The notes: generated from the letters alone by a model not told the origin. A stretch of 64,000 nucleotides of DNA from Arthrobacter sp. U41 (GCF_001750145.1 NZ_CP015732.1:248001-312000), one strand, 5' to 3'; shown: positions 33,045 to 41,858, counted from the first letter of the stretch. A program made the numbers and translations.

Positions 33045-33419
33045 GACGGCCGGCTGACCGACTCCCAGGGCCGGGTGGTGGACTTCAAGAACACCGTGAT
33101 CATCATGACCACCAACCTCGGCACCCGGGACATCTCCAAGAGCGTTGCCACCGGCTTCCAGTCCGGCACGGACACGCAGACCGGCTACAACCGGATGCGG
33201 GCCCGCGTCACGGAGGAGCTCAAGCAGCACTTCCGCCCCGAGTTCCTGAACCGTGTTGACGACGTTGTGGTCTTCCCGCAGCTGACCCAGGACGAGATCA
33301 TCGAGATCGTGGACATGTTCGTCGGGCGGCTGGAAAAGCGCCTCAGGGACAAGGACATGGGCATCGAGCTCACGCCCGCGGCCAAGATTCTGCTGGCAAC
33401 CCGCGGCTACGACCCCGCC
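33045..33419 (+). pseudogene. clpC: clpC fossil, right part (second AAA+ domain)
   Basis: Continues from inside the second AAA+ module: [60 protein letters not shown] and [11 protein letters not shown], where it stops matching and runs into unrelated sequence. About 430 codons between the two parts are missing, including the first Walker B and the whole second P-loop. It cannot make an active chaperone. An intact clpC must exist elsewhere, making this a transferred or duplicated relic. Confidence 0.9.
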
Positions 33420-33464
33420 ACGCCCTGCCGGCAGCGGGCTGACAGCCGGAACAGGAGACTGCGC

Positions 33465-33716
33465 TCAGAGACGGCGGGCATCACCGTTGTTGGTTGCGTG
33501 CGGACCGGCCGCGAGGGCCGGGGCGTGCCGGCGGACAGCGTCGAAGAGTTCTGCGACATTCATTCCGCCGGTGGCCGCCGCAGTGACCGGAGGAACCCCG
33601 GCTGCCATGGCGCGGCACATCGCCTCGACGAGCGCGGCGCGGGCCTGGTCGGCCCGCATTTCGATCAATTCCACTTCGCCGGCGGCGACATGGACGGCAG
33701 TGAGGCGTTTTTCCAA
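33465..33716 (-). CDS. Small hypothetical protein (83 aa), TTG start
   Basis: 83 residues, predicted helical: VAAGEVELIEMRADQARAAL, then AMCRAMAAGVPPVTAAAT. No family recognised. The TTG start (33716) is supported by GGAGGAATTC, an ideal ribosome site 5 bases away. It lies in the decayed island directly right of the clpC fossil, on the opposite strand. Real expression is plausible but unproven. Confidence 0.5.
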   Translation of the reverse strand: MEKRLTAVHVAAGEVELIEMRADQARAALVEAMCRAMAAGVPPVTAAATGGMNVAELFDAVRRHAPALAAGPHATNNGDARRL

Positions 33717-34464
33717 GAATTCCTCCGGATGTGTTGGTCAAGTCAAATGCGCCCGCCGGGCAGGGTCACTCGCGCGGGTTCCGGGAGCCACGCTGCTTAC
33801 TCCTATGTCGGTGGGGGTGCGGGAGGTGGGACCCGGGTGATGACGGGGCCGGCGCGAGCCGGGCTGCAGGCCAGGACCACGCAGTCCAACGCGGGGCGGC
33901 GGGCGCCGGGGACGGGCCGTGACCGGGTGTCTGCTGAGTGGACCTGCAGGCCGGCCTGCCGTGCCCACGAGGCGACCTCGGTGCTGTCGTGCAGCACCGA
34001 GGTCTCACACGTTCCGGACATGCCTTCCCGAGGGTCAGCCGGGTCGTGGCCGGCGAGCTTGCCGGCGCCCAGCCACGGTCATTGCCGGTGTACCAGCGGT
34101 TCCAGGCTTCCGCGGTCGAGGGGTACCCGGTCCCTCCGGGCCCGGATTGCCTCCATGCAGGCAGTGCCATGCCGCCCATGCTCATGGCCGGTTCCTGTCC
34201 GGGCGCAGCGCAGCTGCCTCCGCGGGCCGGCCGGGTGGGCCGTTGCGGTGCGGGAAGGCGACGGCCCCGCCGGCGGGGACGACGGCGGAGGGTCCGGTCA
34301 GTACCGCCGCGGCCAGCCCGGCCGGGTTCGCGGGGGCCGCGGGAAGTGCCGGGACGTCGAACAGAAGGAGGGCCGCGCGTCCGAAAGTCGGTAAGTATTG
34401 CGGCACGGGCTCCCGGCCGGTCCGGGATTCCAGGGGCGCTGTTGGCGGCAGAGGATACTCCTGA
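33717..34464. other. Degraded region with overlapping short frames
   Basis: Several overlapping minus-strand frames exist: 34182-34472 (starting MNDQEYPLPPTAPLESRTGR), 33766-34185 and 33803-34021 (starting MSGTCETSVLHDSTEVASWA). Their starts and stops overlap but none has a clear ribosome site or family. They look like pieces of one or two former genes broken by frameshifts. I do not call any as functional. Confidence 0.35.
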
Positions 34465-34656
34465 TCATTCATTGGACCGTGCGTGTGCCGGGGTGAGGGC
34501 CACGATCCTGCCGGGGGCGGGATTCTCCTCGACGTCACGCGTTTCATCCGGTGCGGGGTGTTCAGCGGCCCGGGCATGCGCGACGTGGTTGCGTGGCAGG
34601 TCCTCGTCATCCTTCCAGCCCGGCAGCAGGGCCCGTGCCGCGGTGAGGGCCTTCAT
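34465..34656 (-). pseudogene. Truncated SulP-type transporter start
   Basis: The ATG overlaps the stop of the ArsR gene (ATGA), so translation would be coupled. The first ~22 residues, MKALTAARALLPGWKDDEDL then PR, match the N-terminus of actinobacterial SulP-family anion transporters. After that the sequence departs from the family and has no membrane helix, stopping after 63 codons. I read it as the stump of a SulP gene lost by deletion. Confidence 0.45.
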
Positions 34657-35033
34657 CGTGAACTGCCGGCTGCCGCAGCCAGAGGGGATGTGGCGGCTGA
34701 ATGTTCGAGCTGCTCACGGGTGGTGTGCAGAATGCTGTTCAGCAGCAGGCGTGCCACGGACAGCAGGTCAGCGACCTGCGGGTACGCCAGGGAATAGAAC
34801 ATCTGCAGCCCCCGGCGCTCCCCCCGGACCAGATGGTACCGGCGCAGCACGGACAGGTGCTGGGACAGATGCGAGGCCTCCAGGCCCGTGGCGGCGAGAA
34901 GATCCGTCACCGGCACCTCCGGGGCCTCACACAGGAGCTCCAGCACCCGGATCCGCACGGGATGCGCCAGTCCCTTAAAAAGGTTCGCCTTCACCTCATA
35001 CAACGGTGCCCGGAAATCCGAGAATTCCTCCAT
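34653..35033 (-). CDS. ArsR/SmtB-family regulator
   Basis: 126 residues, winged helix: EVKANLFKGLAHPVRIRVLE, then VTDLLAATGLEASHLSQHLS as the recognition helix and a HLVRGERRGLQMFYSLA wing. Only one cysteine (LLCEAPE), so no obvious metal site. Relatives of this type stand in front of SulP transporters, which fits the truncated gene it overlaps. An AT-rich segment (35068-35100) just upstream probably holds its promoter and operator. Confidence 0.82.
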   Translation of the reverse strand: MEEFSDFRAPLYEVKANLFKGLAHPVRIRVLELLCEAPEVPVTDLLAATGLEASHLSQHLSVLRRYHLVRGERRGLQMFYSLAYPQVADLLSVARLLLNSILHTTREQLEHSAATSPLAAAAGSSR

Positions 35034-35101
35034 GCCTGCCTTCCTGCCAGTGGCGCTGCACGCTGCTTGACTATTTGATAGTTACATCATCCAATATAAC
35101 A

Positions 35102-35839
35102 GTGGCGGACGAGTCCAAGACTGCCGTGCAGGACTGGGTGTCGGGGCTGACGAAGGGCAGCGACGCTGAAAAACGCAAGCCCAAGAGCGCGACGATCGTC
35201 ATCCCCGCCTACGGGATACTGGCGGCAGTCCTCGATGGTGCCGTGGATGACCGGAGGGTGCTGGTGAATCCGGCGCTCGGTCTCGTCCTCGCCTATTGCG
35301 GGCTGCGCCGGGGGGAAGCTGTCGGGCTTCGGGTGAAGGACCTGGATGCACTGAAACCGCGCCTCCAGGTCGTGGAGAACGCCGTTGAGGTCGGGTCGCG
35401 CGTCGAGGTCGGGACGCCGAAGAACCACAAACAGCGCCCGGTGCCGTTCCAAAAGTTCAGCAGCGTGCCGTTGGCGAGACAGTGCGAGGGCAAGGTGGGG
35501 GACGATTTGATCTTCACTGGCGTCGACGGCGGCTACCTTCGAAGCACTTGTGTGCAGGAGGACCGGGGCGGCTGGTTCTCCGGAGCCGTGAAGAAGTCGG
35601 GCGTGCCGAGAATCACGCCGCACGACCTCAGGCATTCCGCGGCGTCCTTCGCCGTTTCGGCCGGGGCGAACGTCAAAGCCGTCCAGCGGACGCTTGGACA
35701 TTCCTCCGCCGCCATGACGCTGGACATCTACGCGGACTTGTTTGACGAGGATCTGGACGCTGTTGCCGACGCCTTGGATGCCGTTGTTTCACAGGTGAAT
35801 GTTGCCAAAGCGTTGCCACGGGCGGTTGTGGGGGAATGA
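35102..35839 (+). pseudogene. Tyrosine recombinase (phage integrase) remnant
   Basis: About 245 codons of a site-specific tyrosine integrase. The end of the arm/core-binding domain (ESKTAVQDWVSGLTKG) and the catalytic domain are present with R (GLRRGEAVGLR), K (TPKNHKQRPVPF), HxxR (HDLRHSAAS), H (LGHSSAAM) and Y (TLDIYADL). The N-terminal domain is missing, and 35-40 residues normally between VNPA and the conserved AYxGLR helix are deleted (VNPALGLVLAYCGLR). It is therefore probably inactive. It ends 53 bases from the 3' end of tRNA-Tyr, a classic attachment-site position. Confidence 0.8.
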
Positions 35840-35841
35840 CA

Positions 35842-35883
35842 AAGGCCCGCAATTCGCCTAGTTTCTAGGGAATTACGGGCCTT
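35842..35883. terminator. Strong hairpin between integrase remnant and tRNA-Tyr
   Basis: AAGGCCCG at 35842-35849 and CGGGCCTT at 35876-35883 close a long stem that continues inward through AATT and CCTAG/CTAGG; CGTTT follows. Probably a terminator for both sides. Confidence 0.75.
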
Positions 35884-35891
35884 CGTTTGGG

Positions 35892-35973
35892 TGGCAGATG
35901 AGGGATTCGAACCCCCGTAGGCGTTGCCAGCTGATTTACAGTCAGCCCCCTTTGGCCGCTCGGGTAATCTGCC
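35892..35973 (-). tRNA. tRNA-Tyr (GTA)
   Basis: 82 nt. The acceptor stem GGCAGAT pairs with ATCTGCC. The anticodon loop is CTGTAAA on a GCTGA/TCAGC stem, giving anticodon GTA (complement at 35937-35939). It has a long variable arm typical of bacterial tRNA-Tyr and the T-loop GTTCGAATC. CCA does not appear to be encoded. The 3' end faces the integrase remnant. Confidence 0.95.
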
Positions 35974-36123
35974 GAACTTCAAAAGAAGATCACTCGCGGC
36001 CACTCTGTTCAGAACGCCTGTTTCCAGTCCGTTCCGCTTCCAGTAACCGCGGGCAAGACAACTTTACAGAACTTCTGCTCAAGAATCGAATCGGCGCTTT
36101 GGAGCCCTAAAAAGCCCGGAAAG

Positions 36124-36378
36124 TCAGGCTTCCCCCAGGATGCGGCCGGCGAGTTTGGATTCGAACTTTGCAGCCTGCTCCTCCGTGATCTGGTTCAGCG
36201 CAATGGCACGTGCCAGATCGGCGTGGACGCCGTCCAGCCTCGACGAGGCTTCCGCGGCGGGGCTGAAGATGATTGAGGCCGCCAGCGTTGCGGCCGCCAC
36301 CGACGTCGCGGCGGTGGCGAGACCGCCAGCGGCGGCTGCGGTGGAGCGGATGACATACCGGACGGCCTTGTGCTGCAT
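36124..36378 (-). CDS. Small hypothetical protein with hydrophobic stretch
   Basis: 84 residues: a basic N-terminus (MQHKAVRYVIRS), an Ala-rich hydrophobic segment at ~14-40 (probable signal or membrane helix), then a helical tail (HADLARAIALNQITEEQAAK). No family recognised. The start ATG 36378 is preceded by AAAGGCGCAGG; an in-frame upstream extension is less natural. It may be a small secreted or membrane protein. Confidence 0.55.
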   Translation of the reverse strand: MQHKAVRYVIRSTAAAAGGLATAATSVAAATLAASIIFSPAAEASSRLDGVHADLARAIALNQITEEQAAKFESKLAGRILGEA

Positions 36379-36551
36379 AACCTGCGCCTTTCGAACGACT
36401 CTTCCAACTCCCGCAACTGTGCCACCCGAAACTTCGTTCCCGCCATGGCTCAGCTTTGAGCGCACTGTGAACGTGACAACGCCCCGCCGGCCTTCACATC
36501 AGGGGCATCCGTACTAGGCTGGATTGCAGACACCAAAGCCCTCACCGGGCA

Positions 36552-36560
36552 CCCCCCCCC
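36552..36560 (+). repeat. Run of nine C before yajQ
   Basis: A nine-C homopolymer at 36552-36560, between the likely promoter and the AGGAGG site of yajQ. Long mononucleotide runs are slippage-prone. Confidence 0.9.
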
Positions 36561-36579
36561 AACCATCAGGAGGACAGTC

Positions 36580-37071
36580 ATGGCAGGCGAATCAACATTC
36601 GACGTCGTCAGCAAGGTCGACAAGCAGGAAGTCGCCAATGCGCTGCACCAGGCGCAGAAGGAACTGGTCCAGCGCTACGACTTCAAGGGCGTCGGTGCCG
36701 AGGTCGACTTCAGCGGCGAGACGATCCTCATGAAGGCCAACTCCGAGGAGCGCGTGCTCGCCGTCCTGGACGTGCTGCAGTCCAAGCTCATCCGCCGCGG
36801 CATTTCCTTGAAGTCCCTCGACACGGGCGAGCCCTACCCTTCCGGCAAGGAGTTCCGGCTCGAGGCCACCATCAAGGAGGGCATTGCGCAGGACCTGGCC
36901 AAGAAGATCACCAAGCTCATCCGCGACGAGGCCCCCAAATCCGTCAAGTCGCAGATCCAGGGCGACGAGCTCCGTGTGACCTCCAAGTCCCGCGACGACC
37001 TTCAGGAGACCATGAACCTGCTCAAGGGCTTCGACGAGGCCGACCTGCAGTTCGTGAACTTCCGCAGCTAG
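36580..37071 (+). CDS. yajQ: YajQ-family nucleotide-binding protein
   Basis: 163 residues, full length for the family: AGESTFDVVSKVDKQEVANA, then QRYDFKGVGAEVDF and GKEFRLEATIKEGIAQDLAK. It is two ferredoxin-like domains binding nucleotide or RNA; in Xanthomonas the YajQ homologue is a c-di-GMP receptor that acts with transcription factors. AGGAGGACAGTC precedes the ATG. It stands alone, with a nine-C run in its leader. Binding of c-di-GMP here is inference. Confidence 0.93.
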   Translation: MAGESTFDVVSKVDKQEVANALHQAQKELVQRYDFKGVGAEVDFSGETILMKANSEERVLAVLDVLQSKLIRRGISLKSLDTGEPYPSGKEFRLEATIKEGIAQDLAKKITKLIRDEAPKSVKSQIQGDELRVTSKSRDDLQETMNLLKGFDEADLQFVNFRS

Positions 37072-37087
37072 GCTCCCGTCCGCGCAC

Positions 37088-37163
37088 TCCGGGGGCACAT
37101 TGGCTCGGACACGCCGTCGGCTGAGGCGCCGTCGTCGAAATCGGGGCTCAAAGTGCCCCCGGA
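37088..37163. repeat. 76-bp inverted-repeat element, copy 1
   Basis: Ends are TCCGGGGGCAC (37088-37098) and GTGCCCCCGGA (37153-37163), exact complements; the interior is not self-complementary. It is 74/76 identical to a second copy at 37303-37378, in the same orientation. It lies 17 bases past the yajQ stop. Confidence 0.9.
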
Positions 37164-37302
37164 AGGACGCAACCCGGTCCGCGGGACGAGCGTGCACACA
37201 ACAAAGCCGGCGGCCGACCCGGCACCAGGTACCCACCTCTCGCCTCAAGCACCGGCCGGTCTCCGGCACAACATCCCCCCGTTCACCGCGGGCGGGCCGC
37301 GC

Positions 37303-37378
37303 TCCGGGGGCACATTGGCTCGGACACGCCGTCGGCTGAGGCGCCGCCGTCGAAATCCGGGCTCAAAGTGCCCCCGGA
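37303..37378. repeat. 76-bp inverted-repeat element, copy 2
   Basis: Direct copy of 37088-37163 with two substitutions, 215 bases further on and 35 bases past the htpX stop. The 139 bases between the copies carry no gene. Confidence 0.9.
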
Positions 37379-37413
37379 TGGGAGCACCCCGGTCGGCGTC
37401 GTGCGCCTGCGGG

Positions 37414-38283
37414 CTAGCCCAGCTGCCGCCCGGCCATCCGCTCCAGCCGGCCGATCCGCTCGCTCACCGGCGGGTGCGTCGAGAACATTTTCGCGACCCC
37501 GCCGCCGCGGAACGGATTGGCGATCATCAGATGCGAGGCGTTGACCAGCCGCTGGTCCTGCGGCAGCGGCGCCAGCTGCACACCCTGCTCGATCTTGCGC
37601 AGCGCGGAGGCTAGCGCCAGCGGGTCTCCGGTGAGCTTGGAGCCGTCCTCGTCGGCGTCGAACTCCCGGGTGCGGGAGATGGCCATCTGGATCAGCGAGG
37701 CAGCAAACGGTGCCAGCAGCGCCATGGCGATCGCGGCGAGCGGGTTGGCGCTGCGCCGGTCCCCGCCGCCGAAGAACAGCAGCATCTGCGCCACGGAGGT
37801 GATGACGCCGGCGACGGCGGCAGCCACCGAGGAGGTCAGGATGTCCCGGTTGTACACGTGCATCAGTTCGTGGCCGAGCACGCCGCGGAGTTCCCGGGCA
37901 TCGAGCAGCCGGAGGATCCCTTCGGTGCAGCACACCGCGGCGTTCTGCGGGTTCCGGCCCGTCGCGAAGGCGTTCGGGGCCATCGTGGGTGAGAGGTAGA
38001 TCCGCGGCATCGGCTGCTGTGCTGCGGCGGAGAGCTCCCGGACTATCCGGTGCAGCTCGGGCGCCTCGGCCTCCGTCACGGGATAGGCCTGCATGGCGCG
38101 GATGGCGATTTTGTCGCTGTTCCAGTAGCCGTAGGCAGTCGTGGCGACGCCGATCAGCGCCATGATCCAGATCGGCGCGGCACTGCGCATACTGGACCCC
38201 ATCAGCGCGCCGAGGCCCAGCAGCACCGCCCACAGCACGCCAAAGAGGGCCGCGGTCTTCAGTCCGTTGTGATGCTTATGCAC
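37414..38283 (-). CDS. htpX: Zinc metalloprotease HtpX
   Basis: 289-residue M48B membrane protease. Two N-terminal helices (~10-30, 36-54), HELMH zinc site in GVLGHELMHVYNRD near residue 138, two further membrane segments (~150-172, 185-202), and the third zinc ligand E in TREFDADEDG. It degrades damaged membrane proteins. The GTG start follows AGGAGG. The family is usually stress-induced; no regulator is next to it. Confidence 0.92.
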   Translation of the reverse strand: MHKHHNGLKTAALFGVLWAVLLGLGALMGSSMRSAAPIWIMALIGVATTAYGYWNSDKIAIRAMQAYPVTEAEAPELHRIVRELSAAAQQPMPRIYLSPTMAPNAFATGRNPQNAAVCCTEGILRLLDARELRGVLGHELMHVYNRDILTSSVAAAVAGVITSVAQMLLFFGGGDRRSANPLAAIAMALLAPFAASLIQMAISRTREFDADEDGSKLTGDPLALASALRKIEQGVQLAPLPQDQRLVNASHLMIANPFRGGGVAKMFSTHPPVSERIGRLERMAGRQLG

Positions 38284-38334
38284 TGTTCCTCCTGAAGTCG
38301 TCCCGCTGGGGACTCACACCCGGAAAACGTCCCG

Positions 38335-39606
38335 CTACGGCACCGGGTTCCGCGCGTCGTATGTCAGGAAGCCCGACTGCCAGTGCGCCACGGCCCAGGC
38401 CACCGCGATGCACAACAGGCCGCCCAAAAGCAGGACCCAGCCTTCACTTAGAATTCTAGTCCCGCCGCCGGCGAGCATGTCCCCCACCCTTGGTCCGCCC
38501 GCCACCACCACAATGAACACGCCCTGCAGCCGGCCGCGCAGGTGGTCCGGCGCGGACGCCTGCAGGATGGTGGTCCGGAAAACGGCGCTGACGGAGTCGG
38601 CGATTCCGGCCAGCCCGCAGCACAGGGCTGCAGGCAGCAGCCACCAGGTCACGCCGCCGGCGCCCGAGTCCCCGGCGAGGACGACGACGAGGCCGAAGCC
38701 GGCAATCGAGGCGCCCCAGCCCATCACGGACCAGACGACGGCGGACCCCTGCCGCCGCACCGCCCCCAGCGGCCCGGAGAACAGTCCGGCCAGGAACGCG
38801 CCGACGGCGGTGGAGGCCAGCAGGATCCCCACCGTGGTTTCGCCGCCGCCGATCATCAGGGCGCCGATCGCGGGCAGCAGCGCCCGCGGCTGGGCCAGGA
38901 TCATGGCGACGAGGTCGATGATGAAGGTCATCCGCAGGTTGGGGCGGGTGCCCAGGAAGCGGAAGCCCTCGACGACGGACCGCAGGCCCGCGGGCCGCGC
39001 ATGTTCCCCCGGCGGCATGGCGGGCAGCTTCAACAGCGCCCACAGGGCGAAGGCGAACGTGGCGACGTCAATGGTGTAGGTCCAGGCGAAACCGACGGTG
39101 GCCACCAGCAGCCCGGCCAGCAGCGGCCCGGCCGTCAGGGTGAGCCCGAAGCTGATCATGCTCAGCGCGTTGGCAGCGGGCAGGAGCTCCTTGCGGACCA
39201 GCACCGGGATGATGGCGCTGCGGGCCGGCTGGTTGATCGCCTGCGCGCCGCTCTGCACCGCCACGAGGGCATACAGCAGCCAGATGTTCCCCAGCTGCAG
39301 CCAGGCCTGCAGGGCGAGGCAGGCGGTGGTCAGCCACAGCACCGAGGAGGCCAGCAGCGCCACCTTGCGCCGGTCATGGGCATCGGCGATCGAGCCGCCC
39401 AGCAGGCCGCCGAAAACCAGCGGGACCAGGGCAAAGATGCTCAGCAGCCCGACGTAGAGGCTGTCCTGGGTGAGCCGGTAGACCTCCAGGCTCACGGCGA
39501 CAAGGGTCAGCTGGCTGCCCAGGGCCGCGACGGCTGATCCCAGCCACAGGCGGCGGAAGGCCGGACTCTCGCGCAAGGGCGTGATGTCCGCCAGATATTT
39601 CCCCAC
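38335..39606 (-). CDS. MFS transporter (EntS/MefA-like)
   Basis: 423 residues, 12 predicted membrane helices. LRESPAFRRLWLGSAVAALG, then GSIADAHDRRKVALLASSVL (the A-like loop) and QAINQPARSAIIPVLVRKEL are typical of the MFS_3/DHA3 drug exporters such as EntS and MefA. It probably exports a drug or siderophore; substrate unknown. GTG start. Upstream of htpX by 51 bases in the same direction, but a functional link is not evident. Confidence 0.85.
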   Translation of the reverse strand: MGKYLADITPLRESPAFRRLWLGSAVAALGSQLTLVAVSLEVYRLTQDSLYVGLLSIFALVPLVFGGLLGGSIADAHDRRKVALLASSVLWLTTACLALQAWLQLGNIWLLYALVAVQSGAQAINQPARSAIIPVLVRKELLPAANALSMISFGLTLTAGPLLAGLLVATVGFAWTYTIDVATFAFALWALLKLPAMPPGEHARPAGLRSVVEGFRFLGTRPNLRMTFIIDLVAMILAQPRALLPAIGALMIGGGETTVGILLASTAVGAFLAGLFSGPLGAVRRQGSAVVWSVMGWGASIAGFGLVVVLAGDSGAGGVTWWLLPAALCCGLAGIADSVSAVFRTTILQASAPDHLRGRLQGVFIVVVAGGPRVGDMLAGGGTRILSEGWVLLLGGLLCIAVAWAVAHWQSGFLTYDARNPVP

Positions 39607-39731
39607 CCGGATACTCTAGTGGCGCCCGGTCGGCCGGCTGGCGAAGCCGATGTGCGACGCGCGGTCGACGCTCCCTGTCCCGGGCCGCGGGCGGTGTACG
39701 GGTCACCGTCCCGGGCCGGCGGGGGCGGCGA

Positions 39732-39777
39732 AATAAGTCGCGCCTTATTACGATCGATTCATAATAGGTGATTGAAT
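39732..39777 (+). promoter_or_regulatory. Fur-like operators before the furA-katA operon
   Basis: Two AT-rich inverted repeats just before the regulator's ATG: AATAAG-N6-CTTATT (39732-39749) and ATTCA-N11-TGAAT (39757-39777). Their position fits autoregulation by the adjacent Fur-family protein. Confidence 0.5.
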
Positions 39778-39783
39778 AGGGGC

Positions 39784-40275
39784 ATGACGGATCCGGCGGG
39801 CACCCACGAAGCATGGGCTGCGGCCCTGCGTGCCCACGGCCGCCGGGTGACCAAACAGCGGCTGGCCGTGCTCACCGCCGTCGAGCATCACCCGCATTCG
39901 CCCGCCGAGCACATCCTCGCCGCTGCCCGCCAGGACCTTCCCGAGCTGACCGCGCAGTCCGTCTACGTGGTCCTGGGCGACCTGACCGACCTGCAGATGC
40001 TGCGCCGCTTCGAACCCCCGCATTCCCCGGCCCTCTACGAGACGCGGGTGGGGGACAACCACCACCACGCCGTCTGCATCAGCTGCGGCCGGGTCGAGGA
40101 CGTCGAATGCGCCGTCGGCCACGCGCCGTGCCTGACGCCGAGCTGGGACGAGAACTCCACACCGATGACCATCCAGATCGCCGACGTCCTGTACCAGGGC
40201 ATCTGCCAGGATTGCCAGCGCACCCAAAAACTTCCCTCCACATCTGAAAAGCAATTAATCAACAAAGGAGAATGA
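39784..40275 (+). CDS. Fur-family regulator (FurA/PerR-like)
   Basis: 163 residues: a winged helix at 1-85 ([20 protein letters not shown], then [13 protein letters not shown]) and a metal-binding dimer domain with [17 protein letters not shown] and CQDC. The CxxC pairs hold structural zinc; the HHH cluster is the regulatory metal site. It lies directly before a catalase, as FurA stands before katG in mycobacteria, so it likely represses katA until oxidised. The ATG follows AATAGGGGC with little spacing. The stop overlaps the katA start. Confidence 0.87.
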   Translation: MTDPAGTHEAWAAALRAHGRRVTKQRLAVLTAVEHHPHSPAEHILAAARQDLPELTAQSVYVVLGDLTDLQMLRRFEPPHSPALYETRVGDNHHHAVCISCGRVEDVECAVGHAPCLTPSWDENSTPMTIQIADVLYQGICQDCQRTQKLPSTSEKQLINKGE

Positions 40276-41786
40276 TGACTGCGAACCTTTCCGCGCCCAT
40301 CTCGCATACCGCGACCACGACCCAGACCGGTGCCCCCGTCGCTTCCGACGAGCACTCGCTGACCACCGGCGCCGACGGCGCCACCGCGCTGCACGACCGC
40401 TACCTGGTCGAGAAGCTCGCACAGTTCAACCGCGAGCGGATCCCGGAGCGCATTGTGCACGCCAAGGGCGGCGGCGCGTTCGGTACCTTCACGGTGACCG
40501 GCGACGTTTCCCGCTACACCCGCGTGGCGGCCTTCCAGCCCGGCGCCCAGGTGGGCACGGCCATCCGTTTCTCCTCCGTGGCCGGCGAGCAGGGCTCCCC
40601 CGACACCTGGCGCGACGTCCGCGGTTTCGCAACCCGTTTCTACACCCCCGAGGGCAACCTGGACATCGTGGGCAACAACACCCCCGTGTTCTTCATCAAG
40701 GACGGCATTAAGTTCCCGGACTTCATCCACTCGCAGAAGCGCCTGCCGGGCTCCGGCCTGCGCGACGCCGACATGCAGTGGGACTTCTGGACCCTCTCCC
40801 CCGAGTCGGCCCACCAGGTCACCTACCTCATGGGTGACCGCGGCCTGCCGCGCTCCTGGCGCGAGATGCACGGCTTCTCCTCGCACACCTACCTGTGGAC
40901 GAACGCCGAAGGCGCCCGCTTCTGGGTCAAGTACCACTTCCGCTCCAACCAGGGCGAGCACAACATCACCGGCGAGCAGGCCGAACAGCTGGCCGGCGCC
41001 GACGCCGACTACTACCGCCGCGACCTCTACGAGGCCATCGCCGAGGGCAACTTCCCGAGCTGGGACCTGCACGTCCAGGTCATGCCGTACGAGGACGCCA
41101 AGACGTACCGCTTCAACCCGTTCGACCTGACCAAGGTCTGGCCGCACGCGGACTACCCGCTGGTCGAGGTTGGCCGCTTCGAGCTGAACCGGAACCCGGA
41201 GAACTTCTTCGGCGAGATCGAACAGATCGCGCTGTCCCCCGCGAACGTCGTTCCGGGCCACGACATCTCCCCGGACAAGATGCTGACGGCACGGGTGTTC
41301 TCCTACCCGGACGCCCAGCGCTACCGCGTCGGCACCAACTACAACGAGCTGCCGGTCAACCGGCCGATCTCGCCGGTGAACAACTACTCGCAGGACGGCT
41401 CGCTGCGCCACGGCTACAAGCCGGCGACCGCCCCGGTCTACGCCCCGAATTCCTTCGGCGGACCCGTGGCCGACCCGGCCCGCGCGGCCGAGGGTTCCTG
41501 GGAGTTCGACGGCGCGCTGGTGCGCTCCGCCGCGACCCTGCACTCCGAGGACAGCGACTTCGGCCAGGCCGGCACGCTGTACCGCGATGTCTTTGACGAG
41601 GCCGCAAAGGCCCGCTTCCTCGACACCATCACCGGTGCCGTGGGCGGCGTGCAGAACCCCGCCATCAAGGAACGCGCCATCCAGTACTGGACCAACGTCG
41701 ACGCCGAACTCGGCGCCAAGCTGCGGGCCAACCTGGGCGCGGCCGCGGCCGTCTCCGACGCCGAGGCAGCCAACAAGATCGGCTAG
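40275..41786 (+). CDS. katA: Monofunctional heme catalase
   Basis: 503 residues of the small/medium clade-3-type catalase. The catalytic His is in [14 protein letters not shown] and Asn in VGNNTPVFF, and the proximal heme Tyr is in [14 protein letters not shown]. It destroys hydrogen peroxide. The second ATG (40275) has better spacing from AAAGGAG than the first (40272). It is translationally coupled to the Fur-family gene and ends in a strong terminator. Confidence 0.94.
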   Translation: MTANLSAPISHTATTTQTGAPVASDEHSLTTGADGATALHDRYLVEKLAQFNRERIPERIVHAKGGGAFGTFTVTGDVSRYTRVAAFQPGAQVGTAIRFSSVAGEQGSPDTWRDVRGFATRFYTPEGNLDIVGNNTPVFFIKDGIKFPDFIHSQKRLPGSGLRDADMQWDFWTLSPESAHQVTYLMGDRGLPRSWREMHGFSSHTYLWTNAEGARFWVKYHFRSNQGEHNITGEQAEQLAGADADYYRRDLYEAIAEGNFPSWDLHVQVMPYEDAKTYRFNPFDLTKVWPHADYPLVEVGRFELNRNPENFFGEIEQIALSPANVVPGHDISPDKMLTARVFSYPDAQRYRVGTNYNELPVNRPISPVNNYSQDGSLRHGYKPATAPVYAPNSFGGPVADPARAAEGSWEFDGALVRSAATLHSEDSDFGQAGTLYRDVFDEAAKARFLDTITGAVGGVQNPAIKERAIQYWTNVDAELGAKLRANLGAAAAVSDAEAANKIG

Positions 41787-41805
41787 CCAGCTCCGCACGA
41801 ACGGA

Positions 41806-41844
41806 AACAACCCGCCACGGATCATCCGTGGCGGGTTGTTTTTT
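41806..41844 (+). terminator. Rho-independent terminator of katA
   Basis: AACAACCCGCCACGG, ATCAT, CCGTGGCGGGTTGTT followed by TTTT: a 15-bp perfect stem with T-tract, 20 bases past the katA stop. Confidence 0.95.
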
Positions 41845-41858
41845 CTGTGCGCTACCGC

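Noticed and set aside
33885..33900. CAACGCGGGGCGG as a further copy of the palindromic repeat
   Set aside because: Only the first ten bases match; no GTCAC extension and no complementary arm.
33766..34472. Overlapping small minus-strand frames as an operon
   Set aside because: Overlaps look operon-like, but no frame has a family, ribosome site or stable composition; more likely a frameshifted remnant.
32500..35892. Intact prophage or complete mobile island
   Set aside because: Only fragments remain; no phage structural genes, and I found no second copy of the tRNA-Tyr 3' end at the left boundary.
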